A stretch of DNA of 64,000 bases from Streptococcus salivarius. Its GTDB lineage: Bacteria > Bacillota > Bacilli > Lactobacillales > Streptococcaceae. The notes below the pieces were generated by a model. It did no database searches. It saw nothing but the letters and a program-made list of their open reading frames with translations, and was not told the origin of the DNA. The stretch is from contig NZ_CP015283.1 of the NCBI RefSeq assembly GCF_002094975.1, positions 62,001-126,000 of the forward strand, written 5' to 3'. This document shows, piece after piece, positions 47,112 to 55,668 of this stretch (within the stretch, counting starts at the first letter, position 1; each line of letters starts with the position of its first letter). Position numbers and translations under genes: made by a program.

Positions 47112-47807
47112 ATGACAAAGAAAAAATTAATCAACCTCTCTAAAGGAGAGGAAAATATAAATAGCGACTGTCAAAGTATCGAAGAACCTAAAGGATGGCG
47201 CTTTAATTGGAAAAAGGTTATCCCACTAGAGCCAACAGCTGAATTGATTATCTTAGTGCTAATGGCACTGCTGTATGGTGGCTTTTATTATTACAAGCAC
47301 TATACGGTCAATGAAAGCAATATCTACGGACTTTGGCAATCCGAAAACCACACGCTAGCCATTTCCTATGAACACATCCGTAGACATGGTGATACGAATT
47401 GGCGAATCATCCAGGATGGAAAAGCGATAATCTATGCAGCAGATACTCGTGCCATCAAAAAGATGAACGATGGAACACTCCATATTGAGGTCTATGCTCC
47501 AGAAAATATCCTCTCAAAACTCCCTCAAAAAGGTGGTTATAATTATTTGGATATGTATGTGCGAAAGGGGAATCTCCTAACTTATGACGGCGAGTCCTAC
47601 AAGCGAATAGATTCCGGAAACAAGTCCATCACTTGGAAAGATGGTTCCACTAGCCCTTATGGTGAACGGAAAAAGAACCTCTCTACAATTGTTCAAACTA
47701 TCTACCGTGGAATCCTAGGATTGGGCGCATTTCTTGTTATTTTTAGAGCTTGGCAAAAGAGGAGAGAAAAACTAAGTGAGACACCAATCAAAAAGAAAAT
47801 ACGCTGA
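47112..47807 (+). CDS. Bitopic membrane protein, paralogue 1 of 3 (GLWQSENH family)
   Basis: 231 residues from ATG 47112. Cytoplasmic N-terminus (~1-45), span ~46-66, outer domain of ~115 residues, second span ~190-210, basic C-terminus. The outer domain starts IYGLWQSENHTLAISYE and ends KSITWKDGSTSPYGER; it is mostly beta by pattern, recalling lipocalin-like GxW domains. It shares these blocks with the next two genes but is the most diverged copy and has a different N-terminus. It overlaps the next gene by 32 bp. Function unknown. Confidence 0.75.
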   Translation: MTKKKLINLSKGEENINSDCQSIEEPKGWRFNWKKVIPLEPTAELIILVLMALLYGGFYYYKHYTVNESNIYGLWQSENHTLAISYEHIRRHGDTNWRIIQDGKAIIYAADTRAIKKMNDGTLHIEVYAPENILSKLPQKGGYNYLDMYVRKGNLLTYDGESYKRIDSGNKSITWKDGSTSPYGERKKNLSTIVQTIYRGILGLGAFLVIFRAWQKRREKLSETPIKKKIR

Positions 47808-48501
47808 CCGAAAGAAACTCAACCGAAAATATCATTCACAAAAAGCATATCGAAAAGAACAAAAACGTAAAACGGGATGGCGAGCACTCTGGGATAAATT
47901 TACAGACCGTCTAGTCAATGTGTTTATGATATGTTTCCTACTCATGATACCGATTTTCATCGTCCATATGATTTTCTTTGACGATGGGGTTTATAAAGAT
48001 GGTATCTACGGTCTGTGGCAATCTGAAAATCATAAGCTTGCCATATCATATGAAGATGGTTCAAAGGGAAGTAAGCGTGATTGGGATATTGTTCAAGATG
48101 GAAATGTCCTCATCAAAAATGCACGTATCGATGATATTAAACGCTTAGAGGATGGGACCCTCTACATTGAAGTTTATGCTAAGGAAAGTCTGTTTTCAGA
48201 CCTTCCCACAAAGAACGGCTACAACTATTTGAATATGTATGTCCGTAAAGACGATTACTTGACCTATGATGGCGAATCCTACAAACGGATTGATGATGAA
48301 AACAAGAGCATTACCTGGAAAGATGGTTCAAAATCCCTTTATGGTCAACGAATAACCTTGTTTGATCGTCTGAAACCTTATATCGTATTTGGAATTATTG
48401 GTTCTATGATTTTGTATGCCATTTTTGTCGATTGGAGAATAAAAAGAAATCTAAAAAGGAAAAATAGGCTAAATGAGGCATCAAATAAAGAAAAAATATA
48501 G
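47776..48501 (+). CDS. Bitopic membrane protein, paralogue 2 of 3
   Basis: 241 residues starting at GTG 47776, with AGGAGAG 10-12 nt upstream inside the previous gene. The N-terminus is very basic (MRHQSKRKYADRKKLNRKYH), then KTGWRALWDKFTDRL, span ~50-70, outer domain with GLWQSENHKLAISY, DWDIVQDG and KESLFSDLPTKNGYNYLNMY, then span ~200-220. It is clearly closest to paralogue 3. It overlaps paralogue 3 by 29 bp. A secondary GTG/ATG overlap in each junction points to tight translational coupling. Confidence 0.75.
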   Translation: MRHQSKRKYADRKKLNRKYHSQKAYRKEQKRKTGWRALWDKFTDRLVNVFMICFLLMIPIFIVHMIFFDDGVYKDGIYGLWQSENHKLAISYEDGSKGSKRDWDIVQDGNVLIKNARIDDIKRLEDGTLYIEVYAKESLFSDLPTKNGYNYLNMYVRKDDYLTYDGESYKRIDDENKSITWKDGSKSLYGQRITLFDRLKPYIVFGIIGSMILYAIFVDWRIKRNLKRKNRLNEASNKEKI

Positions 48502-49174
48502 TAATCAACAGGAAATTGATAGAAAAGATTATTCACAAAATGAATATCGAAGAACACAAAAGTACAAAACTGGATGGCGAGCACGTTGGGGTGAATTCAA
48601 AGACCGTTTAGTCAAGATTTTGAGGATTTGTTTTCTATTCATGGTACCTATACTCAATATCTATATTGTTTTCTTTTATGATGGTATCAGTGAAAATAGT
48701 ATCTACGGGCTATGGCAGTCTGAAAATCACAAGCTTGCTATTTCCTATAACGAAGGAGGAAGAAGTCGTAAGTACGATTGGGAGATTGTACAAGATGGAA
48801 AACTCCTTATCAAAAATGCTCGAACTCAGAAAATTAAAGGTCTTAAAGATGGAACCATCTACATTGAAGTTTACGCCAAGGAAAGTCTGTTCTCAGACCT
48901 TCCCACAAAGAACGGCCATAACTATTTGAATATGTATGTGCGGAAGGATCATTATTTGACTTATAATGGGGAGTCCTACAAAAGGATTGATGATAGGGAC
49001 AAAACCATTACTTGGAAAGATGGCTCTACCTCGGTCTATGGTGAACGCAAAACTTTTTTTGATTATATTGAACCATTTCTTTTTTGGGGAATGATGGGAG
49101 CCCTTTTCTTGTCAATTATTTTCATCGAGTGGGGAGATAGAAAAAACAAAAAGGTAAGAAAAAAATCACCCTAA
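48473..49174 (+). CDS. Bitopic membrane protein, paralogue 3 of 3
   Basis: 233 residues from ATG 48473. It begins MRHQIKKKYSNQQEIDRKDY and keeps KTGWRARWGEFKDRLVK, span ~50-70, GLWQSENHKLAISY, DWEIVQDG, the KESLFSDLPTKNGHNYLNMYVRK block and a C-terminal span. The near-identical middle with paralogue 2 indicates recent duplication or gene conversion. The terminator that should follow has been cut in two by an IS3 element. Confidence 0.75.
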   Translation: MRHQIKKKYSNQQEIDRKDYSQNEYRRTQKYKTGWRARWGEFKDRLVKILRICFLFMVPILNIYIVFFYDGISENSIYGLWQSENHKLAISYNEGGRSRKYDWEIVQDGKLLIKNARTQKIKGLKDGTIYIEVYAKESLFSDLPTKNGHNYLNMYVRKDHYLTYNGESYKRIDDRDKTITWKDGSTSVYGERKTFFDYIEPFLFWGMMGALFLSIIFIEWGDRKNKKVRKKSP

Positions 49175-49183
49175 AACAAGAAA

Positions 49184-49203
49184 AACCACCCCTGCTTCTA
49201 GCT
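49184..49203 (+). terminator. Left half of a terminator split by the IS3 element
   Basis: AACCACCCC (49184-49192) and TCTAGCT (49197-49203) are complementary to GGGGTGGTT (51016-51024) and AGCTAGA (51002-51008) on the other side of the IS. Without the IS they form one long stem followed by GTTTT. Confidence 0.7.
49201..49203. repeat. 3-bp target duplication of the IS3 element (left)
   Basis: GCT here matches GCT at 50998-51000, directly outside the inverted repeats. Confidence 0.65.
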
Positions 49204-49296
49204 TGATATGCCCCCTGTCAAGTAGACAGGTTAAATATCTAAAAAAGTGTCTGTTTTTGAAGGTCAGTCGTACAAAATAAATGTACGGCTGTTTTT

Positions 49297-50262
49297 TTAT
49301 GCAGACCACTTTGACTTGTACTTTTCAATTTTGTTATTCTTAGCGATTGGGTATGACAAAGGATGTTCTGATGTTAAGGCAGCGTTTCTGACTTCCAAAG
49401 GCGTTCTACAGTCATATCTGCTTTGTGGACGCTCTTGACAGTAAAATCGGATATAGTCTTTGATGGCATATCGGAGGGAGGCCTCATCTGAAATCTCATA
49501 CATCTGATACATTTCCGATTTTATAATTCCCCAAAAACCTTCTATTGGTCCGTTATCAATACAATGGCCTACTCTTGACATGGATTGAATCATATCAGTA
49601 TCTTTCAGCTTTTTTTGAAAGTTTTTATTGGTATATTGAAACCCTCTATCGCTGTGAAATATAGGCTTAGCTGTGGGATTTTTTTCAATAGCTTTGTCAA
49701 ATGTTTTGAAGACTAGCCGATTGTCATTTCGACCACTTATGACAAAAGCAATAGGATAGCGGTCATATAAATCAAGTATGGCACTCAGATAAAGTTTCTT
49801 ATGAGAGTTAGGAATCTTAAACTCTGTAACATCTGTTACCCATTTTTTGTTCGGAGCAGTCGTATAGAAGTTTCTTGATAACTTATTTTCTGCAGTTTCT
49901 TCAGACTTGGCAGTCTTGTATTTTTTCCTTTTCTTACGGATAAAAGCGTGAATATCGAGTATTTTCATAATTCGGTGAATTCTCTTTCTTGAGTAATTCG
50001 TATGATTGAAATGATTGATCCAATCGGTCATTCTTCGGTATCCCAAGATGTGTGAAAAACGTTCGTCATATTCTTTAATTAATTCCGCAATTTCGCTGTT
50101 TAATTGTTCTTGTTCTGGAACTATTCTATGTTTCCATTTATAAAATGCAGACCTCGTAATGCCGAGCTGATGACACATCCAGCTAATGCTCCACCCTTTA
50201 TTTGTGTTGAAGTCTTCAATCGCTAAGTATTTTGATTCGTGGCGCTGTTTCCCTAGCCTCAC
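49297..50262 (-). CDS. IS3-family transposase orfB (DDE integrase)
   Basis: 321 residues, starting at GTG 50262 and overlapping the orfA end. An HTH_21 segment (ILGYRRMTDWINHFNHTNYSRKRIHRIM) is followed by the rve integrase core with the DDE residues: WVTDVTEF (first D), IFHSDRGFQYTN (second D) and GPIEGFWGIIKSEMY (E). The C-terminus has the usual YCQERPQSRYDCRTPLEVR ending. Full length and unbroken. Confidence 0.93.
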   Translation of the reverse strand: MRLGKQRHESKYLAIEDFNTNKGWSISWMCHQLGITRSAFYKWKHRIVPEQEQLNSEIAELIKEYDERFSHILGYRRMTDWINHFNHTNYSRKRIHRIMKILDIHAFIRKKRKKYKTAKSEETAENKLSRNFYTTAPNKKWVTDVTEFKIPNSHKKLYLSAILDLYDRYPIAFVISGRNDNRLVFKTFDKAIEKNPTAKPIFHSDRGFQYTNKNFQKKLKDTDMIQSMSRVGHCIDNGPIEGFWGIIKSEMYQMYEISDEASLRYAIKDYIRFYCQERPQSRYDCRTPLEVRNAALTSEHPLSYPIAKNNKIEKYKSKWSA

Positions 50263-50936
50263 ATCCTTCCGAATTCTTTCACTTTTTTTAAGAGTTCAAC
50301 AGCCATATCCTTTTCTTCTAACTGACGTTTTAAGCGCACATTTTCTCTTCGTAAACGTTCTAATTCATCAACCTCATCATCTAGTTTGTGATGACCCCTT
50401 TTGTCAACTAAACCTTCTTCACCATCACTATCATACTTTTTCACCCACGAATACACTTGGCTATAAGAAACATCATAAAGTGACGCCGTTTCCTTATAAT
50501 TGCGATTGTGTTCAATACAATAATTGACAATCTCTTTACGCTCATCAATAGTAGTTTTACGTCTTGCTTTTGCCATATAGACCCCCTGTTTTGGATTGTA
50601 ATCCTTAAGTTCTATATTGGCATTATACATCCTAATCCACTTTCTTAAAAGTCCTGAAGAAATATCATACTGATGACCTAAATCAATAGATGAAGCCTCA
50701 CCACTAATACATTTTTCTACAAGTTCCATTTTAAATTCTTTTGAATAGGAACTGTTTTTTGTTTTCTTTGTGAATCCTAAAATCCCATATTTTTTATAGA
50801 TGGCGGCCCAATCTTGAATCGTCCTTGTGGAAATATGGAGACAGTTACATATTTCAGATCTGGAACGATTTCCATTAATATAATCGAGACAAGCTTGTTC
50901 TTTCTCGTATGGGGTGAATCTTTCTCTTCTAGACAT
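50259..50936 (-). CDS. IS3-family transposase orfA (HTH protein)
   Basis: 225 residues, longer than the usual ~100-170 because two or three helix-turn-helix units are present (~15-50, ~60-100, ~125-165), as in the IS150 group. A leucine-zipper-like region (DEVDELERLRRENVRLKRQLEEKD) ends the protein and mediates OrfA-OrfB contact. The stop overlaps the orfB start (ATGTGA). Confidence 0.92.
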   Translation of the reverse strand: MSRRERFTPYEKEQACLDYINGNRSRSEICNCLHISTRTIQDWAAIYKKYGILGFTKKTKNSSYSKEFKMELVEKCISGEASSIDLGHQYDISSGLLRKWIRMYNANIELKDYNPKQGVYMAKARRKTTIDERKEIVNYCIEHNRNYKETASLYDVSYSQVYSWVKKYDSDGEEGLVDKRGHHKLDDEVDELERLRRENVRLKRQLEEKDMAVELLKKVKEFGRM

Positions 50937-50997
50937 AAAAATACCTCTTAAGTAGATTTTAGGTATTTACCTTGTCTACTTAAGAGGTATCATATCA

Positions 50998-51000
50998 GCT
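50998..51000. repeat. 3-bp target duplication of the IS3 element (right)
   Basis: GCT matching 49201-49203. Confidence 0.65.
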
Positions 51001-51028
51001 GAGCTAGATAGCCACGGGGTGGTTGTTT
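51001..51028 (+). terminator. Right half of the split terminator
   Basis: See 49184-49203: AGCTAGA and GGGGTGGTT followed by GTTTT. Confidence 0.65.
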
Positions 51029-51042
51029 TATTCTAATTAAGC

Positions 51043-51074
51043 AAGACTTACCTCTTACGAAGGCTGTCAGTCTT
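51043..51074 (-). terminator. Weak terminator-like stem after the amino-acid transporter operon
   Basis: AAGACT and AGTCTT close a 20-nt interior whose sequence is nearly that of the kimA terminator interior. No good T-run follows. Confidence 0.4.
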
Positions 51075-51927
51075 ATTTCACTTCGCCACCTTCAACCACG
51101 AGGTCATCAGCTTTAGCTGCATCACCGTAAGTTGGACGAAGTGTTTTTTCATAATCTTTGTGGAAGAAATTCTCTTTACCAAGTTTCTTAATGTCTTTAT
51201 TGATAAAGTCAAGGAGTTCTTTGTTACCTTTTTGAACGGCTGGGGCAATGGTATCTGGGTTACCAAGTGATGTGATTCCTACTTCATAACCTTTATTTTC
51301 TAGAGCCCAAGCAAGAACTTCTGTATTATCAGTTGAGAAGGCATCACCACGACCATCAAGGAGGGCTTGGTAAGCATCGCTATATTGGTCATACTTTTGC
51401 AATTTGATATTTGGGTAGTTCTTTTCAAAGTAAGTTTCAGCAGTTGTTCCCTTAGTAACAATCAAAGTCTTACCTTCAAGCTCTTTAACATCCTTAATGA
51501 CCTTGTCTTTAGGTGACACCACACCGATTGAGACTTTCATGTAAGGAAGGGCGAAGTCCACTTGTTTCTTACGTTCATCAGTTACTGTAAAGTTAGCAAG
51601 GGTAATATCTACCTTGTTTGAAATCAAGAATTCTGCACGGTTGGCCGCATCTACTGAAACGTATTTAGGTTTAACACCCAAGTCTTTGGCCAAACGGTTC
51701 CCAAGTTCAATATCGTAACCTTGGTAAGCACCCTTGTTATCTACATAACCGAAAGGTTTCTTGTCCGCAAAGACGGCGATACGGAGTTCACCACTCTTCT
51801 TAATTTCTTCAATGGTACGTGCTTTGGCTGTTGATTTACCAGAGCTACTGTTACTTGAGCAAGCAGTCACTGCCACCAAGGCAAAGACGAGGGCTAATAG
51901 GGCAAAAATTTTCTTTGTTAATTTCAT
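51073..51927 (-). CDS. Polar amino-acid ABC transporter substrate-binding lipoprotein
   Basis: 284 residues. A lipoprotein signal ends at the lipobox VTAC (C23), followed by a Ser-rich spacer and an SBP_bac_3 domain. GYDIELGNRLAKDLG and FTVTDERKKQVDFALPYM are hallmarks of glutamine/cystine/arginine-type binding proteins. Ligand cannot be fixed by sequence alone. It is the last gene of a four-gene operon: permease, permease, ATPase, binding protein. Confidence 0.92.
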   Translation of the reverse strand: MKLTKKIFALLALVFALVAVTACSSNSSSGKSTAKARTIEEIKKSGELRIAVFADKKPFGYVDNKGAYQGYDIELGNRLAKDLGVKPKYVSVDAANRAEFLISNKVDITLANFTVTDERKKQVDFALPYMKVSIGVVSPKDKVIKDVKELEGKTLIVTKGTTAETYFEKNYPNIKLQKYDQYSDAYQALLDGRGDAFSTDNTEVLAWALENKGYEVGITSLGNPDTIAPAVQKGNKELLDFINKDIKKLGKENFFHKDYEKTLRPTYGDAAKADDLVVEGGEVK

Positions 51928-51968
51928 AAATATCTCCTAAAATATTATATTTTACTAAAAACAATGGG

Positions 51969-52727
51969 TTACAAATAGGCACCAAACTGACTGAAATCAA
52001 AGACATTGAGGAACTCTTGAGCCCGTTGTGTCTTTGGATGATTGAAGAATTCTTCAGCAGTACCTTCCTCAGCGATGACTCCCTTATCCATAAAGATAAT
52101 ACGGTCAGCGATGGCACGCGCAAACTGAAGCTCATGGGTCACAATCAACATGGTACGCCCTTCTTGAGCGAGGTCATTGATCAATTCCAGAACCTCACGA
52201 ACCATCTCAGGGTCAAGCGAAGCCGTCACCTCGTCAAAGAGGATAACTTCAGGATGCATGAGCAGAGAGCGGACAATGGCCACACGCTGCTTTTGACCAC
52301 CTGACAGTTGTCGTGCGAAGCTATGCTTCTTGTCCAGAAGTCCCACACGGTCCAAAAGTTTCTCAGCCTCCGCAATGACTTCTTCCTTGTTACGACCTTG
52401 AGCTTTGACCGGCCCCAAAATCAGATTTTGCAGGATGTCCAAATGTGGAAAGAGGTCATAACTTTGAAAGACCATTCCGATTTTCTGACGAATCAAGTGG
52501 AAATCCTTCTTACTGCCAGTGATAGACTTGCCATCCAGGAGAATATCGCCTCCTTGAATGGTCTCCAAGCCATTGATGCAACGTAGCAAGGTCGATTTTC
52601 CACAACCTGAGGAACCCAGGATAACAACGACTTCACCTTGTTTAACATCCAAGGAGATGCCTTTGAGAATCTCATTGTCCCCAAAGGACTTTTTCAAATC
52701 CTTGATTTGTAAAATGCTTTCTGCCAT
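51969..52727 (-). CDS. Amino-acid ABC transporter ATP-binding protein
   Basis: 252 residues from ATG 52727 with GGAGG upstream; the ORF extension is spurious. Walker A GSSGCGKST, Q-loop FQSYDLFPH, signature LSGGQKQR and Walker B VILFDEVTASLDPE (with D-V-T for the usual E-P-T) are present. It powers import by the adjacent permeases (GlnQ/HisP group). Confidence 0.94.
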   Translation of the reverse strand: MAESILQIKDLKKSFGDNEILKGISLDVKQGEVVVILGSSGCGKSTLLRCINGLETIQGGDILLDGKSITGSKKDFHLIRQKIGMVFQSYDLFPHLDILQNLILGPVKAQGRNKEEVIAEAEKLLDRVGLLDKKHSFARQLSGGQKQRVAIVRSLLMHPEVILFDEVTASLDPEMVREVLELINDLAQEGRTMLIVTHELQFARAIADRIIFMDKGVIAEEGTAEEFFNHPKTQRAQEFLNVFDFSQFGAYL

Positions 52728-52728
52728 C

Positions 52729-53406
52729 TTAATTCCTCCAACGATTTTCAAGATAAGTAGACAGCTTAGATACTGGGTAACAAATGGCAAAATAAAGAAT
52801 CAAAATCGTGCCATAAATCCAGAAAGAAGCTGTTGGAATAGTCAGGCGGTTACTATCGATAATCTGCTGACCAACCTTGGTCACCTCAACCACGCCAATC
52901 AAAACCACCAAGGACGTCGTTTTAATCATCCGTGTCACAAGGTTAATAGCCTGAGGCAACAAGCGACGCAAGACTTGTGGGATAATCACATAGGTATAGA
53001 GTTGCCCATTGGTCAATCCAAGGGCTCTTCCACTCTCAAACTGGTGTCTAGGTAGCGACGTGATTGACCCACGCACCAAATCACCCATCTCAGCTGTTCC
53101 CCAAAGGGTAAAGACGATAATAGCCGATAACTCACCTGAGATATTGATGTTAAAGTTCCTAGCCAGACCAAAATAAACAATAAAGAGCAAGACCAACTGG
53201 GGCATGATACGAATAAATTCCAGATAAATACGTGACAAGAAACGAACAATCCTAGACTTCGAAGTCATGACAATCCCAAAAAGTGTTCCTAGTAAGAGGG
53301 ACAGAAGAACCGAGACGATGGAAATTCCAATAGTTACGCCTAAACCTTGTAAGATACGTAGGAAATTATTCCCCTGAAGAAGAACCTGAAAGCCCGAATC
53401 CTGCAT
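52729..53406 (-). CDS. Amino-acid ABC transporter permease 2
   Basis: 225 residues from ATG 53406 with AAGGAGG upstream. Five spans; the HEAA-family EAA-like loop is in SGRALGLTNGQLYTYVIIPQVLRRLLPQ. It overlaps permease 1 by 41 bp and ends 1 bp before the ATPase start. Confidence 0.93.
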   Translation of the reverse strand: MQDSGFQVLLQGNNFLRILQGLGVTIGISIVSVLLSLLLGTLFGIVMTSKSRIVRFLSRIYLEFIRIMPQLVLLFIVYFGLARNFNINISGELSAIIVFTLWGTAEMGDLVRGSITSLPRHQFESGRALGLTNGQLYTYVIIPQVLRRLLPQAINLVTRMIKTTSLVVLIGVVEVTKVGQQIIDSNRLTIPTASFWIYGTILILYFAICYPVSKLSTYLENRWRN

Positions 53407-54046
53407 AGCGTAACCTCCTTTCAATCCAACTAAAGACTAGAGAAATCGGCAGCAACATCAAGAGATAAGCCACCACCAACATGCCTAGAGCCACATCGGT
53501 TTCGTAGTAAAGACCAATCAAATCCTTGGCCACATACATCAGATCCGCCAAGGCTACCGCTGAGAATACTGACGTTTCCTTGATAAGGAAAATGACGTTA
53601 GCACTAAATGACGGAAGCGCCACAGCCACTGCCTGAGGAAGGACCACATAGCGAAAGACTTGGAATGGCGTCAAACCAATAGACAAACCCACTTCATGCT
53701 GGGTCTGACTAACAGCCTCTAGGCCACTTCGGAAGGACTCCGCCATATAGGAACCACCCAAGAAAATCAAACCTACCACAGCACAAGCCTCTGAGGATAG
53801 AACCAAACCTATACGAGGCAAGCCAAAGTAGAGAAAGAAAAGCTGAATCAAGAGCGGCGTATTACGAGATAACTCAATATAAGCCGTCGAAAGCTGACTC
53901 AAAATCGGTACTCGATAATGACGAATAACACTCACCACCAAGCCCAAAAGGAAGGAACCAAGAATCCCCAGAACGGCAATATGTAAGGTTAAAAAGAATG
54001 CCTTCTGATAAAAGGGCAAATACTGTTGAACAATGGACCAGTCCAA
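53366..54046 (-). CDS. Amino-acid ABC transporter permease 1
   Basis: 226 residues, five spans. The EAA-like loop is VGLSIGLTPFQVFRYVVLPQAVAVALPS. It is homologous to permease 2; the two presumably form a heterodimer. First gene of the operon, preceded by a GAGGAGG site and the long repeated leader. Confidence 0.93.
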   Translation of the reverse strand: MDWSIVQQYLPFYQKAFFLTLHIAVLGILGSFLLGLVVSVIRHYRVPILSQLSTAYIELSRNTPLLIQLFFLYFGLPRIGLVLSSEACAVVGLIFLGGSYMAESFRSGLEAVSQTQHEVGLSIGLTPFQVFRYVVLPQAVAVALPSFSANVIFLIKETSVFSAVALADLMYVAKDLIGLYYETDVALGMLVVAYLLMLLPISLVFSWIERRLRYAGFGLSGSSSGE

Positions 54047-54063
54047 AACTTACCTCCTCATTT

Positions 54064-54094
54064 AAGATACAAAGGGCGTAGAAAATTCCGTAAG
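54064..54094 (-). repeat. Leader repeat B of the amino-acid transporter operon
   Basis: A ~31-bp unit ending in GCCCTTTGTATCTT on the minus strand, just before the RBS of permease 1; 27 or so positions match repeat A at 54178-54208, 114 bp upstream in the transcript. Confidence 0.8.
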
Positions 54095-54177
54095 GCAAAT
54101 AGGAAACTGACGACGTGTGCTGGCACACTAGGAAGTTTATCTTTTGCTCTAGGAATTTAGCCTGTGTTCAATTCCAT

Positions 54178-54208
54178 AAGATACAAAGGGCGTGTAAAAT
54201 TCCGTGAG
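54178..54208 (-). repeat. Leader repeat A of the amino-acid transporter operon
   Basis: Same unit as repeat B. Both contain GCCCTTTG, the perfect complement of CAAAGGGC at 54231-54238 earlier in the same leader. Confidence 0.8.
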
Positions 54209-54419
54209 CATTCACTGCCATCTACTTCTAGCCCTTTGACCTTCACTCGCCCCTGATAATCATTGCGGTACGCAAATCTTCATCAAACACGAACGAATTG
54301 CTTTATTTCATTTGAAACGTTAGATTTATTCTACCACCTGTTAGATTATTTGGATAATATGTATTTTTTATCGAGGTGATAAAGAAAAGATATAAATAAA
54401 ATCTGGATTTCTGTAAAGA

Positions 54420-54473
54420 AAAAAACACCTCAGTCTCAGAGATTTCTCCGAGACTAAGATGTCTGTGTTTTAG
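54420..54473 (-). terminator. Terminator after ddl
   Basis: CTTAGTCTCGGAGA and TCTCTGAGACTGAG pair; outer AACAC/GTGTT extends the stem; seven T follow on the minus strand. Confidence 0.9.
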
Positions 54474-54483
54474 ATACTATTTC

Positions 54484-55530
54484 TTAAATCAAATGGCTTT
54501 CACGTTTGTCGAACATTTCTTGTCCCAAGGCTACCAATTCCTTGATAAGGTCTGAGTAAGAAAGTCCCATATTTTCCCAAAGAAGTGGATACATTGACCA
54601 TTGGGTGAAACCTGGCATAGTGTTAAGCTCGTTAAGGTAGATGGCTCCATCCTCTGTCAGGAAGAAATCACAGCGAGCAAGACCGCAACCACCAAGGGCA
54701 CGGAAGGCCTTGGCCGCATAGGCACGCATTTGCGTCATGACTTCTGCAGGCACGTGAGCTGGGATGTCCATGGTGATTTTATTGTCAATGTACTTGGCTT
54801 GGTAATCATAGAAAGCCACGTCTTTGACTACTTCACCTGGATCTGTCGTTTTGATATTTGTATTACCAAGGATACCAACTTCGATTTCACGGGCAACCAC
54901 ACCTTGCTCGATTAAGATACGGCTATCATATTTGAGAGCCAGATCAATCGCTGCACGAAGCTCTGATTCATTTTCAGCTTTAGAAATCCCAACAGATGAC
55001 CCCATGTTAGCAGGTTTGACAAACACTGGGAAGGTCAATTTTTCAAGCGTCTCTGCTACTGCTGCTTCCAAATCTTCACCCTCGATGAAGACTGTGTAGG
55101 CAACCTGAGGTACACCAGCAACTTCAAGAATGTGTTTGGTCATAATCTTGTCCATAGCCACACTTGAAGAAAGAACATTAGTACCCACATATGGCAATTT
55201 GAGGGTTTCGAGGAAACCTTGGATAGAACCATCCTCACCCATTGGACCATGAAGAACCGGGAATACTACAGCGCCTTCTTCATAAATATCGCTTGGTTTG
55301 ATAGCCTGACTAGCCACAACTGTGTCATTAGTCATAAGCTTCTCGTCATCACCTGGTGTTTCTGTAAATTCTTGTGTTTTGATAAAATCACCAGACTGAG
55401 TGATAAAGTAGGTTTTAACCTCAAATGCGCTGTAATCCACCGCACGCATAACACTCTCAGCTGAGAGCACAGACACTTCACGTTCTGCTGAACGTCCACC
55501 GTAGAGAAGGATAAGAGTTTGTTTAGACAT
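54484..55530 (-). CDS. ddl: D-alanine--D-alanine ligase
   Basis: 348 residues, normal length. It makes the D-Ala-D-Ala dipeptide used by MurF. N-terminal [20 protein letters not shown], the [12 protein letters not shown] block, the ATP-grasp region [16 protein letters not shown], and the [26 protein letters not shown] metal-binding block are all intact. The active-site loop is of the D-Ala (not D-Lac) type in that a Tyr/Phe-containing YDYQAKY is present. It stands alone, separated from murF by the inserted segment. Confidence 0.96.
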   Translation of the reverse strand: MSKQTLILLYGGRSAEREVSVLSAESVMRAVDYSAFEVKTYFITQSGDFIKTQEFTETPGDDEKLMTNDTVVASQAIKPSDIYEEGAVVFPVLHGPMGEDGSIQGFLETLKLPYVGTNVLSSSVAMDKIMTKHILEVAGVPQVAYTVFIEGEDLEAAVAETLEKLTFPVFVKPANMGSSVGISKAENESELRAAIDLALKYDSRILIEQGVVAREIEVGILGNTNIKTTDPGEVVKDVAFYDYQAKYIDNKITMDIPAHVPAEVMTQMRAYAAKAFRALGGCGLARCDFFLTEDGAIYLNELNTMPGFTQWSMYPLLWENMGLSYSDLIKELVALGQEMFDKRESHLI

Positions 55531-55635
55531 AGGTATACCGTTTTCTTTTCTTGATTTTCTAGTCTCAATTTTGAGAACATAATTACCTTAATCATATCAC
55601 AAAAGGAAGGGATTTTCAAAAAGATTATGGGTAGA

Positions 55636-55659
55636 GAAAAACAGCCTAAGAGCTGTTTC
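55636..55659 (-). terminator. Terminator of the cop operon
   Basis: AAACAGCT-CTTA-GGCTGTTT followed by T-run on the minus strand. Confidence 0.8.
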
Positions 55660-55668
55660 ATTCCTGTC

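Larger units (their letters stand above)
49204..50997 (-). mobile_element. IS3-family insertion sequence (IS150-like), complete
   Basis: Both ends start TGATATG and align without gaps for 33 bp; the shared core is AAGTAGACA. The element is 1794 bp, encodes orfA and orfB in the normal order, and is flanked by a GCT duplication. Both reading frames are intact, so it may be active. Confidence 0.85.
54047..54333 (-). promoter_or_regulatory. Promoter and long structured leader of the amino-acid transporter operon
   Basis: An extended -10 TGGTAGAAT (TAGAAT 54328-54333, minus strand) would give a ~275-nt leader. It holds a TTGCG-TAC-CGCAA hairpin (54264-54276), the element CAAAGGGC (54231-54238), repeat A, a GTGTGC-CA-GCACAC hairpin (54114-54127) and repeat B next to the RBS. 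CAAAGGGC can pair with either repeat, giving alternative folds. No known riboswitch consensus recognised. Confidence 0.5.

Noticed and set aside
53208..53215. TACGAATA, an exact combox core on the plus strand
   Set aside because: It is inside permease coding sequence, antisense to it, without the upstream T-run, and no plus-strand gene follows.
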